From NCBI GenBank assembly GCA_022562835.1, contig JADFOM010000071.1:1-10198 (forward strand): DNA of 10,198 nt, read 5' to 3'. Origin of the DNA: Acidobacteriota bacterium. Its GTDB lineage: Bacteria; Actinomycetota; Acidimicrobiia; Acidimicrobiales; SHLQ01. A program made the translations under genes and the position numbers. Positions 1 through 6,399 of this stretch are shown one piece after another (the first letter of the stretch is position 1; each line of letters starts with the position of its first letter). Under the pieces are notes generated by a model. It was given only the letters and a program-made list of their open reading frames with translations. It made no database searches and was not told where the DNA came from.

Positions 1-545
1 CGGTCGACACCTGGCCCAAACGACGAAAACTTGCGCCCGCTTCCGACCGTCACCTCCAACGCCCGCAGCACCCTCCGCCGATTCGACGGCTCCATACGCG
101 AAGCTGCGAGTTCGTCCAACGATGCGAGTCGACGCCACAATTTTGCGGTGTCCGGCTCGGTCTCGAGCTGCGCCCGCGCCTCCGGGAACTGCGCCGGGAT
201 GTCGAGTCGGTCGACGAACGCCGACACGTAAAGACCAGCGCCCCCTACAACCAAGCCCGTTGCCCCGCGGCCTGCGATGTCGGTGAGTGCGGCGTCCGCG
301 TCACTCACGAAGCGAGCGACCGTATAACGCTCCGTCGGTTCGATCAGATCGATCAGATGATGGGGCACGGCGGCCCGGTCGGCTTCGGAAGGCTTCGCCG
401 TGCCGATGTTCATGCCGCGATAGACCTGCATTGAATCGGCCGAAACAATTTCGACTCCGTCGTATACCTCGGCAAGACCCATCGCCAACGTCGATTTGCC
501 GACAGCGGTCGGGCCGACGACAACGATCGTTGCGCGTGTGTTCAC
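1..545 (-). CDS. miaA: tRNA dimethylallyltransferase (partial, C-terminus outside window)
   Basis: MiaA transfers a dimethylallyl group from DMAPP to N6 of A37 in tRNAs reading UNN codons; MiaB then acts on the product. Translating the complement from GTG at 545 gives 181 residues that run off the left edge (the family is about 300). Visible: P-loop GPTAVGKS (residues 11-18); ADSMQVYRGMNIGTAK (36-51), whose D37 matches the catalytic Asp of the family; VGGAGLYVSAFVD (100-112); and, near the window edge, the NRRRVLRALEV motif. The family usually has GGTGLY where this has GGAGLY (A103), a small deviation. The GTG start overlaps the miaB stop as GTGA, a 4-base overlap that implies translational coupling, so no separate promoter is expected. 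Identity is secure; only the 3' end is missing. Confidence 0.96.
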   Translation of the reverse strand, partial: MNTRATIVVVGPTAVGKSTLAMGLAEVYDGVEIVSADSMQVYRGMNIGTAKPSEADRAAVPHHLIDLIEPTERYTVARFVSDADAALTDIAGRGATGLVVGGAGLYVSAFVDRLDIPAQFPEARAQLETEPDTAKLWRRLASLDELAASRMEPSNRRRVLRALEVTVGSGRKFSSFGPGVD

Positions 546-2035
546 CCCGCGGTGACGGGTATCGAGCGACGACGTGTCGGCACGGTCTGCAGCTCTACGA
601 ATTCGCCCTTGAGATGATGGCTACCCGCTTCAGTGATGGTGACCAAGGCTCGCGATCCGGTCGCCAGCTGTTCGGAGTGATCGAAATGTACGAGCTTGTT
701 CTGACGAGTCCGGCCGTTGAGCTGCCCGGGCCGACGTCGATTGCGTCCCTCGATGACGACCTCCTCCGTGCGCCCAATACGTTCTCGGTGACGACGCAGC
801 CCAGAGCGCCCGATCACGTCCGTCAACCGCTCGAAGCGTGCTCTGATGACATCGGGGGCAATGAAGTCATCGACCGCTGAAGCAGCTTCAGTGCCTTCAC
901 GGGGCGAGTAGATGAAGGTGTAGGCGCTGTCGTATTCGGCCTCGGCCGCTACCTCGAGCGTGGCCTTGAAATCATCCTCAGTTTCACCGGGGAACCCGAC
1001 GATGATGTCGGTGGTCACGGCCAGGTCTTCGATGTGTGCACGTGCCTGCGCGAGTCGCCGCAGATAACGCTCTGCGGTGTAGCCGCGGTGCATCGCTGCG
1101 AGAACGTTATCGCTGCCCGACTGGAGGGGGAGATGCAGGTGTTCGCAAACCGCGTCGACATCGGCCATCGCCTCGATGGTATCGCTGCGCAAATCCTTGG
1201 GGTGTGGGCTCGTGTAGCGAACACGTTCGATTCCTTCGATTGCTCCGATCGCGCGCAAGAGATCGGCGAACAGCGGCACCGGACGACGCGCAGGGTCATT
1301 CGCCCACCGCTCCCCCGCCAGCTCCCGAAATTGAGCAGAAACACCAATCCCTGAGCCGTCTTTGCTCTCAACCTCAGAAGATCGCAGCGACAAGGTGATA
1401 TCGCGGCCATATGAGTTGACGTTCTGGCCGAGGAGTGTGACCTCGAAAACACCCTGGCGAGCGAGCTGGCCAACCTCATCGACGAGCTGACCGAATGGGC
1501 GAGACACCTCGGGTCCTCGCACCGCGGGCACGATGCAGAACGCGCAGCTGTTGTCACAACCGATCTGAATAGTGACCCAGGCGGCATGATCGACCTCGCG
1601 GACGGTGCCGATGGCAGACGGAAACGCCTCGTTGTCGTCGCGACTCGCCGCCTCGAGGATCTCCATGACAGGGCCGGATTGACGTGCCTCGTCGAGCAAC
1701 TCGACCGCTCGGCCAACGTTGTGTGTGCCGAACACCACGTCGACGTACCCGGCGCGTTGTTGAATGCGCTCGGCATCCTTTTGAGCGAGGCAGCCTCCGA
1801 CCACGATCTGCAGGTCCGGATTGTCGTCCTTGAGCGGTTTTAGATTGCCGAGCGTTCCGTAGAGTTTGTTGTCCGCGTTCTCACGGATACAGCACGTGTT
1901 CATGACGATGACGTCTGCGTCGGCCTCGTTCGTGGTCGCGACCATCCCGTCGGCCTCGAGTAGGCCGGCGATGCGTTCACTGTCGTGTTCGTTCATCTGG
2001 CACCCGAAGGTACGGATGAGATAACGGCGCGCCAT
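542..2035 (-). CDS. miaB: tRNA-2-methylthio-N6-dimethylallyladenosine synthase
   Basis: Radical-SAM methylthiotransferase that converts i6A37 of tRNA to ms2i6A37, the step after MiaA. It has 497 residues. The N-terminal UPF0004 domain carries the three cysteines for the auxiliary 4Fe-4S cluster: C12 (FGCQMNEHDSE), C48 (NTCCIRENADNK) and C82 (VGGCLAQKD). The radical SAM cluster is C160-x3-C164-x2-C167 (GCDNSCAFCIVP). TSPHPKDL, LPLQSGSD and DIIVGFPGETEDDF follow, then a C-terminal TRAM-like region with GRTEEVVIEG. C49 is an extra cysteine where alanine is usual. About 42 residues (roughly 213-254) are inserted between GQNVNSYGRD and LFADLLRA, making it longer than the usual 440-460. ATG at 2035 has only a weak SD-like stretch; a TAGGCT hexamer lies 6 bases upstream. 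It is the first gene of the miaB-miaA pair. Confidence 0.97.
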   Translation of the reverse strand: MARRYLIRTFGCQMNEHDSERIAGLLEADGMVATTNEADADVIVMNTCCIRENADNKLYGTLGNLKPLKDDNPDLQIVVGGCLAQKDAERIQQRAGYVDVVFGTHNVGRAVELLDEARQSGPVMEILEAASRDDNEAFPSAIGTVREVDHAAWVTIQIGCDNSCAFCIVPAVRGPEVSRPFGQLVDEVGQLARQGVFEVTLLGQNVNSYGRDITLSLRSSEVESKDGSGIGVSAQFRELAGERWANDPARRPVPLFADLLRAIGAIEGIERVRYTSPHPKDLRSDTIEAMADVDAVCEHLHLPLQSGSDNVLAAMHRGYTAERYLRRLAQARAHIEDLAVTTDIIVGFPGETEDDFKATLEVAAEAEYDSAYTFIYSPREGTEAASAVDDFIAPDVIRARFERLTDVIGRSGLRRHRERIGRTEEVVIEGRNRRRPGQLNGRTRQNKLVHFDHSEQLATGSRALVTITEAGSHHLKGEFVELQTVPTRRRSIPVTAG

Positions 2036-2041
2036 GCGCTC

Positions 2042-2047
2042 AGCCTA
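2042..2047 (-). promoter_or_regulatory. possible -10 element of a leaderless miaB promoter
   Basis: The minus strand reads TAGGCT here, a match to the actinobacterial TAnnnT -10 pattern, 6 bases before the miaB ATG. That spacing would put transcription start at or next to the start codon. No convincing -35 hexamer is seen, and the same bases could instead act as a poor SD. The call rests on pattern only. Confidence 0.3.
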
Positions 2048-2094
2048 GAAGACCGCTGGGCGATCTATGCCAGCGTCAGCGGTCGCCTCGAATG

Positions 2095-2496
2095 CTAGGC
2101 CGTCCGGCGCGCCACCTCCGCGTCGATCCGCTGGGCCAATTCGGGGTGCTGCTCAGTCATCTTGTCGAAGTTCCAACTCATCATCCACGCGATCTCACAG
2201 CGGGTGTGGGCCACAACGCGAGCATTTCGTCTTTCACCGGTCAGGAGCCCCATCTCGCCGAAGAACTCTCCGGGCCCTAAACGAGCGACCGGTTCGAAGT
2301 CGTGCAGTACATCAGCTTCACCGTCAAGGACCACGAAGAACTTGTAAGCGAACTCTCCCTCGCGCGCAAAGCCACTGCCAGCAAGGAAATCTTCTTTCTC
2401 GAACAGTTCGCCGCAACTATCCAGGTCCTCGTCCGACATCCCCTCGAACAGCGGCACCTGCCGTAGCTGATTCCCGTCCACTGGCGGCCTCCCCAT
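2095..2496 (-). CDS. single-domain cyclic nucleotide-binding (CRP-like) protein
   Basis: From ATG at 2496 this is 133 residues, essentially one cNMP-binding domain. It opens with LRQVPLFEGMSDEDL (11-25), the usual start of such domains, continues with a beta-roll (YKFFVVLDGEADVL, 51-64), and has a phosphate-binding cassette around 76-95: GEFFGEMGLLTGERRNARV. The cassette keeps FGE and an Arg, but the usual S/T-A after the Arg reads N-A. There is no helix-turn-helix, kinase, channel or transporter part, so it is not a complete CRP/FNR regulator. A GTG at 2535 would add 13 Arg-rich residues unlike the family, so I prefer the ATG. It sits 59 bases upstream of miaB and 110 bases after the CrtC-like gene. 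Family assignment is good; ligand and partner are unknown. Confidence 0.85.
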   Translation of the reverse strand: MGRPPVDGNQLRQVPLFEGMSDEDLDSCGELFEKEDFLAGSGFAREGEFAYKFFVVLDGEADVLHDFEPVARLGPGEFFGEMGLLTGERRNARVVAHTRCEIAWMMSWNFDKMTEQHPELAQRIDAEVARRTA

Positions 2497-2504
2497 GTTT
2501 CGCG

Positions 2505-2510
2505 ACCCTA
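2505..2510 (-). promoter_or_regulatory. possible -10 element (leaderless) of the cNMP-domain gene
   Basis: The minus strand reads TAGGGT, matching TAnnnT, exactly 8 bases before the preferred ATG at 2496, a spacing expected if the mRNA starts at the ATG. No recognisable -35 is present. The G-rich hexamer could alternatively be a weak SD. Confidence 0.3.
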
Positions 2511-2606
2511 CGGGCTGTCTTCGACGGTTTCGCACGGTAATGGCTGATGGGTCCCTCGTCGAGTCGCCTCAGTTCACGACGGTTCGAGATGCCACTCGCT
2601 GGTTGT

Positions 2607-3761
2607 TCACATCCAGGATTCGTCGGCCAATCCGAGCTCGGGCCAGGGCCCGCGTGCGATCGGTTGACAGTTGCCGACACCAACTCCCCCGCCGACCGGG
2701 TCGTGCAGGCGGACCGTGGTATCTCGAATCTGGTGAAGTCGACGGGCCTGTTCTGGAGTCGAACAGTCGGCAATGTGTTCGCCCTCGACGTGAAGCGCAC
2801 CACGCCAGGAACCGTGATGATGTCCGTCGAGCCCGAAGTAGAGGCCCGCACCCAGCTGGACCCCGGTCTCGCCGAGCACCTCGACCTCGATCGGACGTTC
2901 GCTGCCGTCGGCCATGCGGCAGTCGAGCTTGCCCCCGAGCAGGCGCCGGTTGTCGGGATCGAACGAGAGATCGGGAACAATGTCGACGATCTGGTCAACG
3001 CTGCCGTCGACGTTCTCCACCTGGGCGGTTACGTCCTTTTGCCCATGTTCGCCGAGGCGGTGCCAAACGTAGTGAAGATGAAGGCCATAGCGCGAACCGT
3101 CTGCGCGTTCCATGAGGGCCGGACACCAGATCATCTGGAATCCCACACCGTCGGGCATACCCCCCGGCTCGACGTCTTCGAGCTCGATGCCCACGTCGTA
3201 GCGCACACCCCAAGAGTGATCCCGCGTCGACACCCAGTCGGTGTGGTTCAGCTCGATGCGTTCGCCATCGAGATCAATCCACCCCTCGGCCGTACCGATC
3301 TGGTGATAGCGGACCAGGTCTGTGCTCAGCCGCGCCTGTGTCCGCCTGAAGCTACGTTCCTCGGTTTGAGGCGGGATGACCGCTTCGAAGAGCCAGTCGA
3401 ACGACAGCGGCTGGGCGTCGTTCGCCTCAAGGGTGAAACGAACCTTTCGCATCGGTTCGACGACCTCGTATCCGATAGGTCCGATCTGCATCAGTTCGGG
3501 GGCGTCGGATAGCCGTCGACTGGCCCGCACGGTGCGCTGTTCAACGCCGCGACTCAACGCTGCATAGCCGTCGATGACGTTGCGGTTCGGGTATCTGCCG
3601 AGACCGAAACCTATCTGCGCGGACCCATCGCGTTTCATTGCCATGGCGCAGACCTTCTCGGTCCAGGATGGGTCGCTCGATGCGACATGCGCGAAGGTCT
3701 CGGTGATCTGGTGGTTGAAGCTCTCATCGGCGGCTGTCAATGGTCCTATCGGATTCGCCAT
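2607..3761 (-). CDS. CrtC/AttH-like (DUF7064/7065-type) protein, function unknown
   Basis: This is a 384-residue protein without a signal peptide or membrane segment. The N-terminal ADESFNHQITETFAHVASSDPSW segment (11-33; key residues D12, F15, H17, Q18, W33) and the motif RDHSWGVR (180-187) are hallmarks, as I recall them, of the actinobacterial DUF7064/7065 proteins, which resemble the lipocalin-like fold of hydroxyneurosporene synthase CrtC and AttH. A late HHHGSWRGALHVEGEHIAD stretch carries further histidines. The family is thought to handle hydrophobic lipid-, terpenoid- or steroid-like molecules, but no reaction is established for this type. The start codon lies 1 base after the stop of the phosphotransferase gene (TGAaATG), so the two are almost certainly translated together and probably act on the same substrate. 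A long antisense ORF across it is a codon-usage shadow. Confidence 0.75.
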   Translation of the reverse strand: MANPIGPLTAADESFNHQITETFAHVASSDPSWTEKVCAMAMKRDGSAQIGFGLGRYPNRNVIDGYAALSRGVEQRTVRASRRLSDAPELMQIGPIGYEVVEPMRKVRFTLEANDAQPLSFDWLFEAVIPPQTEERSFRRTQARLSTDLVRYHQIGTAEGWIDLDGERIELNHTDWVSTRDHSWGVRYDVGIELEDVEPGGMPDGVGFQMIWCPALMERADGSRYGLHLHYVWHRLGEHGQKDVTAQVENVDGSVDQIVDIVPDLSFDPDNRRLLGGKLDCRMADGSERPIEVEVLGETGVQLGAGLYFGLDGHHHGSWRGALHVEGEHIADCSTPEQARRLHQIRDTTVRLHDPVGGGVGVGNCQPIARGPWPELGLADESWM

Positions 3762-3762
3762 T

Positions 3763-4893
3763 TCAGCCCGCCTGATCGGTCATCGCTGCGAGTATCGCTC
3801 GGTGCGGTATAGCCGCGTCGATGTCGTTGGGCCACTCGGCCTCGCCGAAGTGCACCGACCTGGCTGTCACCCGTGTCATGACCACGGCATGGCGCAGCGC
3901 TGCGTACGCCTCGAACCAGGCAAGGTTGTCCACGGTGCGGCCACTGAGCGACTCGTAGGTCGATGTGACGTCGTCGGCCAACATGAATTGCGGTAGCCCA
4001 GTGAGCTCGAGCACCTCTGCGATGTCCTGAAAGAACCTGTGCAGGAAGATCATCCATCCAATGTCGAGTTCGGCCGGCGCCACCGCGGCCATCTCCCAGT
4101 CGAGCACCGTGAGTGGCTCGAAACCGTCGTACATGACGTTGCCAATACGAGCGTCGCCCCAACACAGCACATCGGGGCTGGTGGAATTGGGCCAATTGCT
4201 GTCGAGCCACTCGAACGCCGCCTCGATCACCGCATGGTGCCGGTCATCGCGGCTCCACTCGTAGAAGCGACGTTGGTGCTCAAAGTGTCTCCTGAGCGCT
4301 GTTTCACCCGGCACGTCAAAGGCCAAGAAACCGAGGTCATGGTTAGCGGCATCGATCGTGTGGAGTTCGGCGAGCAGCGCAACGGATCCGTCCTGGAGCC
4401 GACGTTGTTGCTCTGGCGTTGCATCCAAAAGCCAGCCCTCCATCACGTAGGGCGGGATGTCGGCCGGCACCCGACCCAAAACGCGCTCCATCACGAAGAA
4501 CTGCGCTCCAAGCACGTCCGGGTCTGTTTCGAGCCACCGCAAAGGTGGCACGGGCACGTCGCTCGCCTGACCGACCAACTCGATGACCGCGTACTGCTGG
4601 GCCAGATCATATGTTTCGAATACCGGAACATCCTCGCCGCTCGGTGCGATCCTTGCGACAAGAGATGCTTCGGATTGGGTGCCGGCGACCGTCCATCTTG
4701 CGTCGAACAGCAATGTTTCGCTCGACATTCCCGATCCGTCCGGGGCCCGCATATTGTCCACGACGACACGGGACGAACCGAGTCGAGTCGCGAGCCAAGG
4801 TTCAAGCCGTCGAGCCAATTCGCTGCGGTCCCGCGACGATCTGGTGGGTACGGAGTGGTGAGCGTCCTGTCGTGCTCCGGTTGAGTCATTCAC
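3763..4893 (-). CDS. phosphotransferase of the APH / ACAD10-like kinase family
   Basis: This is a 376-residue soluble protein with the aminoglycoside/choline kinase fold. Visible motifs in order: a glycine-rich nucleotide loop (PDGSGMSSETLLFDA, 51-65); a beta-strand LVARIAP (78-84) whose Arg stands where many kinases have the ATP-binding Lys; hinge FFVMERVLG (132-140); catalytic loop CWGDARIGN (244-252) with D247 as catalytic base and N252 as metal ligand; and LDWEMA (264-269) with D265 as the DFG-equivalent Asp. The WGDxRxGN/LDWE pattern is that of the ACAD10/11-like branch, so antibiotic resistance is not implied and the substrate is unknown. The start is a GTG at 4893, 33 bases after the recA stop. 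An ATG at 4889 is out of frame. No terminator is seen in the gap, so read-through from recA is likely. Confidence 0.85.
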   Translation of the reverse strand: MNDSTGARQDAHHSVPTRSSRDRSELARRLEPWLATRLGSSRVVVDNMRAPDGSGMSSETLLFDARWTVAGTQSEASLVARIAPSGEDVPVFETYDLAQQYAVIELVGQASDVPVPPLRWLETDPDVLGAQFFVMERVLGRVPADIPPYVMEGWLLDATPEQQRRLQDGSVALLAELHTIDAANHDLGFLAFDVPGETALRRHFEHQRRFYEWSRDDRHHAVIEAAFEWLDSNWPNSTSPDVLCWGDARIGNVMYDGFEPLTVLDWEMAAVAPAELDIGWMIFLHRFFQDIAEVLELTGLPQFMLADDVTSTYESLSGRTVDNLAWFEAYAALRHAVVMTRVTARSVHFGEAEWPNDIDAAIPHRAILAAMTDQAG

Positions 4894-4926
4894 CCCGACA
4901 TCTTCGCGCGATGCAGGGGTAGGCGC

Positions 4927-5982
4927 TTAGTCCTCGATCGAGATCGGTTCGTCGTCTAGTTCACTGAACTGATCTTCGAGGTTCTCCTCGGGTTCTTCCG
5001 CTTTAGGCTTGACAATCTGCCAGACCCGATCGGTGATCTCGACCATCAATTCAGGGTTTTCACGCAGGAACGCCTTGGCATTTTCGCGTCCCTGACCGAG
5101 TTGTTCACCTTCGTAGGTATACCAGGCACCCGATTTCTTAACGACCGACTCCTCGACCGCGAGATCGAGCGTCGAACCTTCTCGGCTGATGCCCTCGCCG
5201 TACATGATGTCGAATTCGGCCTGCTTGAACGGTGCCGCTGTCTTGTTCTTGACCACCTTGACCCTCGTGCGGTTGCCGACGATCTCGACGCCGTCCTTGA
5301 TCGCCTCGATCCGTCGAATGTCGAGTCGCACCGAGGAGTAGAACTTCAATGCACGACCACCCGGGGTGACCTCGGGTGAGCCGAACATGACCCCGATCTT
5401 CTCTCGGAGCTGGTTGATGAAGATACAGATCGTGTTCGTCTTACTGAGATTGCCAGTCAGTTTGCGTAACGCCTGAGACATCAAGCGGGCCTGAAGCCCC
5501 ACGTGAGTATCGCCCATGTCGCCCTCGATCTCCGCGCGAGGAGTGAGCGCTGCGACCGAGTCGATTACCACGACCTCGATCGCACCCGAACGAACCAACA
5601 TGTCGGTTATCTCGAGTGCCTGTTCTCCCGTGTCCGGCTGTGAGATCAACAGTTCATCTACATCGACCCCGATCGCCTTGGCATAGATTGGATCCATCGC
5701 GTGTTCCGCGTCGATGAACGCACAAGTACCACCGTTGCGCTGGGACTCGGCGACGATATGCATAGCCAAGGTGGACTTTCCCGATGACTCCGGGCCGAAG
5801 ATCTCGATTACACGGCCGCGAGGAACACCACCGATACCCAACGCCAGGTCTAGCGCCAACGCACCGGTCGAAATCGTCTCGATATCCATGTGCGGGCGTT
5901 CGCCCATCTTCATAACGGCGCCCTTGCCGAACTGCTTCTCGATCTGGCCAAGGGTCATATCCAATGCTTTTTCGCGGTCCAC
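4927..5982 (-). CDS. recA: recombinase RecA
   Basis: RecA forms ATP-dependent filaments on single-stranded DNA for homologous recombination and stimulates LexA self-cleavage in the SOS response. From GTG at 5982 it has 351 residues, the normal length. Visible: DREKALDMTLGQIEKQFGKG (2-21); Walker A GPESSGKST (63-71); Walker B VVVIDSVAAL; MSQALRKLTGNLSKTN; loop L2 region with FINQLREKIGVMFG and PGGRALKFYSS; and an acidic C-terminal tail. No intein interrupts it. The start was chosen because AGGAG at 5989-5993 lies 6 bases before this GTG and only 3 before the adjacent in-frame GTG at 5985. The frame stays open upstream to 6222, but that part is unlike RecA and contains the promoter. No recX lies downstream. 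Confidence 0.98.
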   Translation of the reverse strand: MDREKALDMTLGQIEKQFGKGAVMKMGERPHMDIETISTGALALDLALGIGGVPRGRVIEIFGPESSGKSTLAMHIVAESQRNGGTCAFIDAEHAMDPIYAKAIGVDVDELLISQPDTGEQALEITDMLVRSGAIEVVVIDSVAALTPRAEIEGDMGDTHVGLQARLMSQALRKLTGNLSKTNTICIFINQLREKIGVMFGSPEVTPGGRALKFYSSVRLDIRRIEAIKDGVEIVGNRTRVKVVKNKTAAPFKQAEFDIMYGEGISREGSTLDLAVEESVVKKSGAWYTYEGEQLGQGRENAKAFLRENPELMVEITDRVWQIVKPKAEEPEENLEDQFSELDDEPISIED

Positions 5983-5988
5983 CACAAT

Positions 5989-5993
5989 CTCCT
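5989..5993 (-). promoter_or_regulatory. recA ribosome binding site
   Basis: The minus strand reads AGGAG, followed by ATT and two consecutive GTG codons. Spacing is 3 bases to the first GTG and 6 to the second, so the second (5982) is favoured. This also argues against the 80-codon upstream extension of the frame. Confidence 0.75.
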
Positions 5994-6073
5994 GTCGCTC
6001 TACATCTCGCCGATCGGGTTTGACCGGACTTGTTCGCAACACACTATGGAAGGGGTGTGACACGAACGACAGC

Positions 6074-6102
6074 AGCGTAATTGCGAACAGCTGTTCGATC
6101 AA
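6074..6102 (-). promoter_or_regulatory. recA promoter (-35 TTGATC, -10 TACGCT)
   Basis: On the minus strand TTGATC (complement of 6097-6102) is followed by exactly 17 bases and then TACGCT (complement of 6074-6079), a good fit to a housekeeping sigma promoter. The LexA palindrome lies in the spacer and touches the -35, the expected layout for repression. The resulting leader would be roughly 85 bases. A second, LexA-independent promoter nearer the gene cannot be excluded; CATAGT on the minus strand, near 6045-6050, is a weak candidate. Confidence 0.7.
6084..6097. promoter_or_regulatory. LexA binding site (SOS box)
   Basis: CGAACAGCTGTTCG is a perfect 14-bp palindrome matching the CGAAC-N4-GTTCG LexA box of Gram-positive bacteria. 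It sits about 100 bases before recA, between the predicted -35 and -10. LexA bound here would block recA transcription until DNA damage. As it lies in a divergent intergenic region it might also affect the plus-strand gene at 6216, which is about 120 bases away. Confidence 0.9.
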
Positions 6103-6149
6103 GCATTTAGGTTCATGGCGAGACGGATTCTTTAGGGCTAAGCTGTGCG

Positions 6150-6192
6150 GCGCATTGCGGGAGGAGTGCAACGCGCCTCGGCTGTACGCCGA
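6150..6192. other. two adjacent hairpins in the recA upstream region
   Basis: GCGCATTGC (6150-6158) can pair with GCAACGCGC (6168-6176) over 9 positions with a single A-C mismatch, leaving the 9-base loop GGGAGGAGT. Directly after it TCGGC (6178-6182) pairs with GCCGA (6188-6192) around a 5-base loop. Neither is followed by a T-run on either strand, so they are not typical terminators. They lie in the region before the small gene at 6216 on the plus strand and upstream of the recA promoter on the minus strand. Role unknown. Confidence 0.45.
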
Positions 6193-6215
6193 CGGCGCAG
6201 AATTGAGCACCCGAT

Positions 6216-6395
6216 ATGCCAAAGCCAGTCCTGTTTCTCATGCTGGCATTCCTCGTCTACCTAGTCACCCTTGACCCGGGTACGGCGGGAACACAGGCCA
6301 ACGCATTCTTCGGCTGGGTCGGCGACGTCGTCGCTTCCGCCGGCGATTTCGTCAGTGGCTTGTCCAGCGACAGCGCCACCACGAACGCGCCGTAA
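6216..6395 (+). CDS. small single-helix membrane or secreted protein (59 aa)
   Basis: ATG at 6216 opens a 59-residue frame ending in TAA at 6393. An in-frame TGA at 6204 excludes an earlier start. Residues 3-19 (KPVLFLMLAFLVYLVTL) form one hydrophobic helix that could be a signal anchor. It is followed by DPGTAGTQANAFFGWVGDVV and a short amphipathic tail (FVSGL), then a polar C-terminus. The pattern of a helix, a D-P-x-x-A-like turn and a short tail ending near F-V/L-S-x-L resembles small uncharacterised actinobacterial proteins I recall, but I cannot name the family. No good SD precedes it. The PH-domain gene begins 4 bases after its stop, so the two are probably coupled. It is divergent from recA. 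Confidence 0.65.
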   Translation: MPKPVLFLMLAFLVYLVTLDPGTAGTQANAFFGWVGDVVASAGDFVSGLSSDSATTNAP

Positions 6396-6399
6396 CAAA

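Noticed and set aside
287..880. Plus-strand open frame of 197 codons
   Set aside because: It is antisense to miaA and the end of miaB, both firmly identified; the product is Arg/Ser-rich without pattern.
1218..1229. CGAACACGTTCG palindrome as a second LexA box
   Set aside because: The half-sites are separated by 2 bases, not 4, and it lies inside the miaB coding sequence far from any start.
2547..3512. Plus-strand open frame of 321 codons
   Set aside because: It lies wholly antisense to the CrtC-like gene, which has family motifs (DHSWG) and tight coupling to its neighbour. The antisense translation has no recognisable motif and mirrors the codon bias of a GC-rich genome.
4039..4884. Plus-strand open frame of 281 codons
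   Set aside because: It is antisense to the phosphotransferase gene with its clear catalytic loop; the translation shows no domain pattern.
3763..4893. Aminoglycoside-resistance gene
   Set aside because: The fold is shared with APH enzymes, but the WGDARIGN/LDWE motif set is that of ACAD10-like kinases and the context is housekeeping, so resistance is not supported.
5983..6222. 80-codon N-terminal extension of recA from an upstream ATG
   Set aside because: The extension is unlike any RecA N-terminus and covers the promoter and LexA box, while a good SD precedes the GTG pair at the normal start.
6271..6399. N-terminal extension of the PH-domain protein
   Set aside because: It overlaps the small membrane-protein gene in another frame and reads as a Pro/Ser/Arg-rich stretch typical of off-frame translation; the GTG at 6400 directly after the small gene is more plausible.
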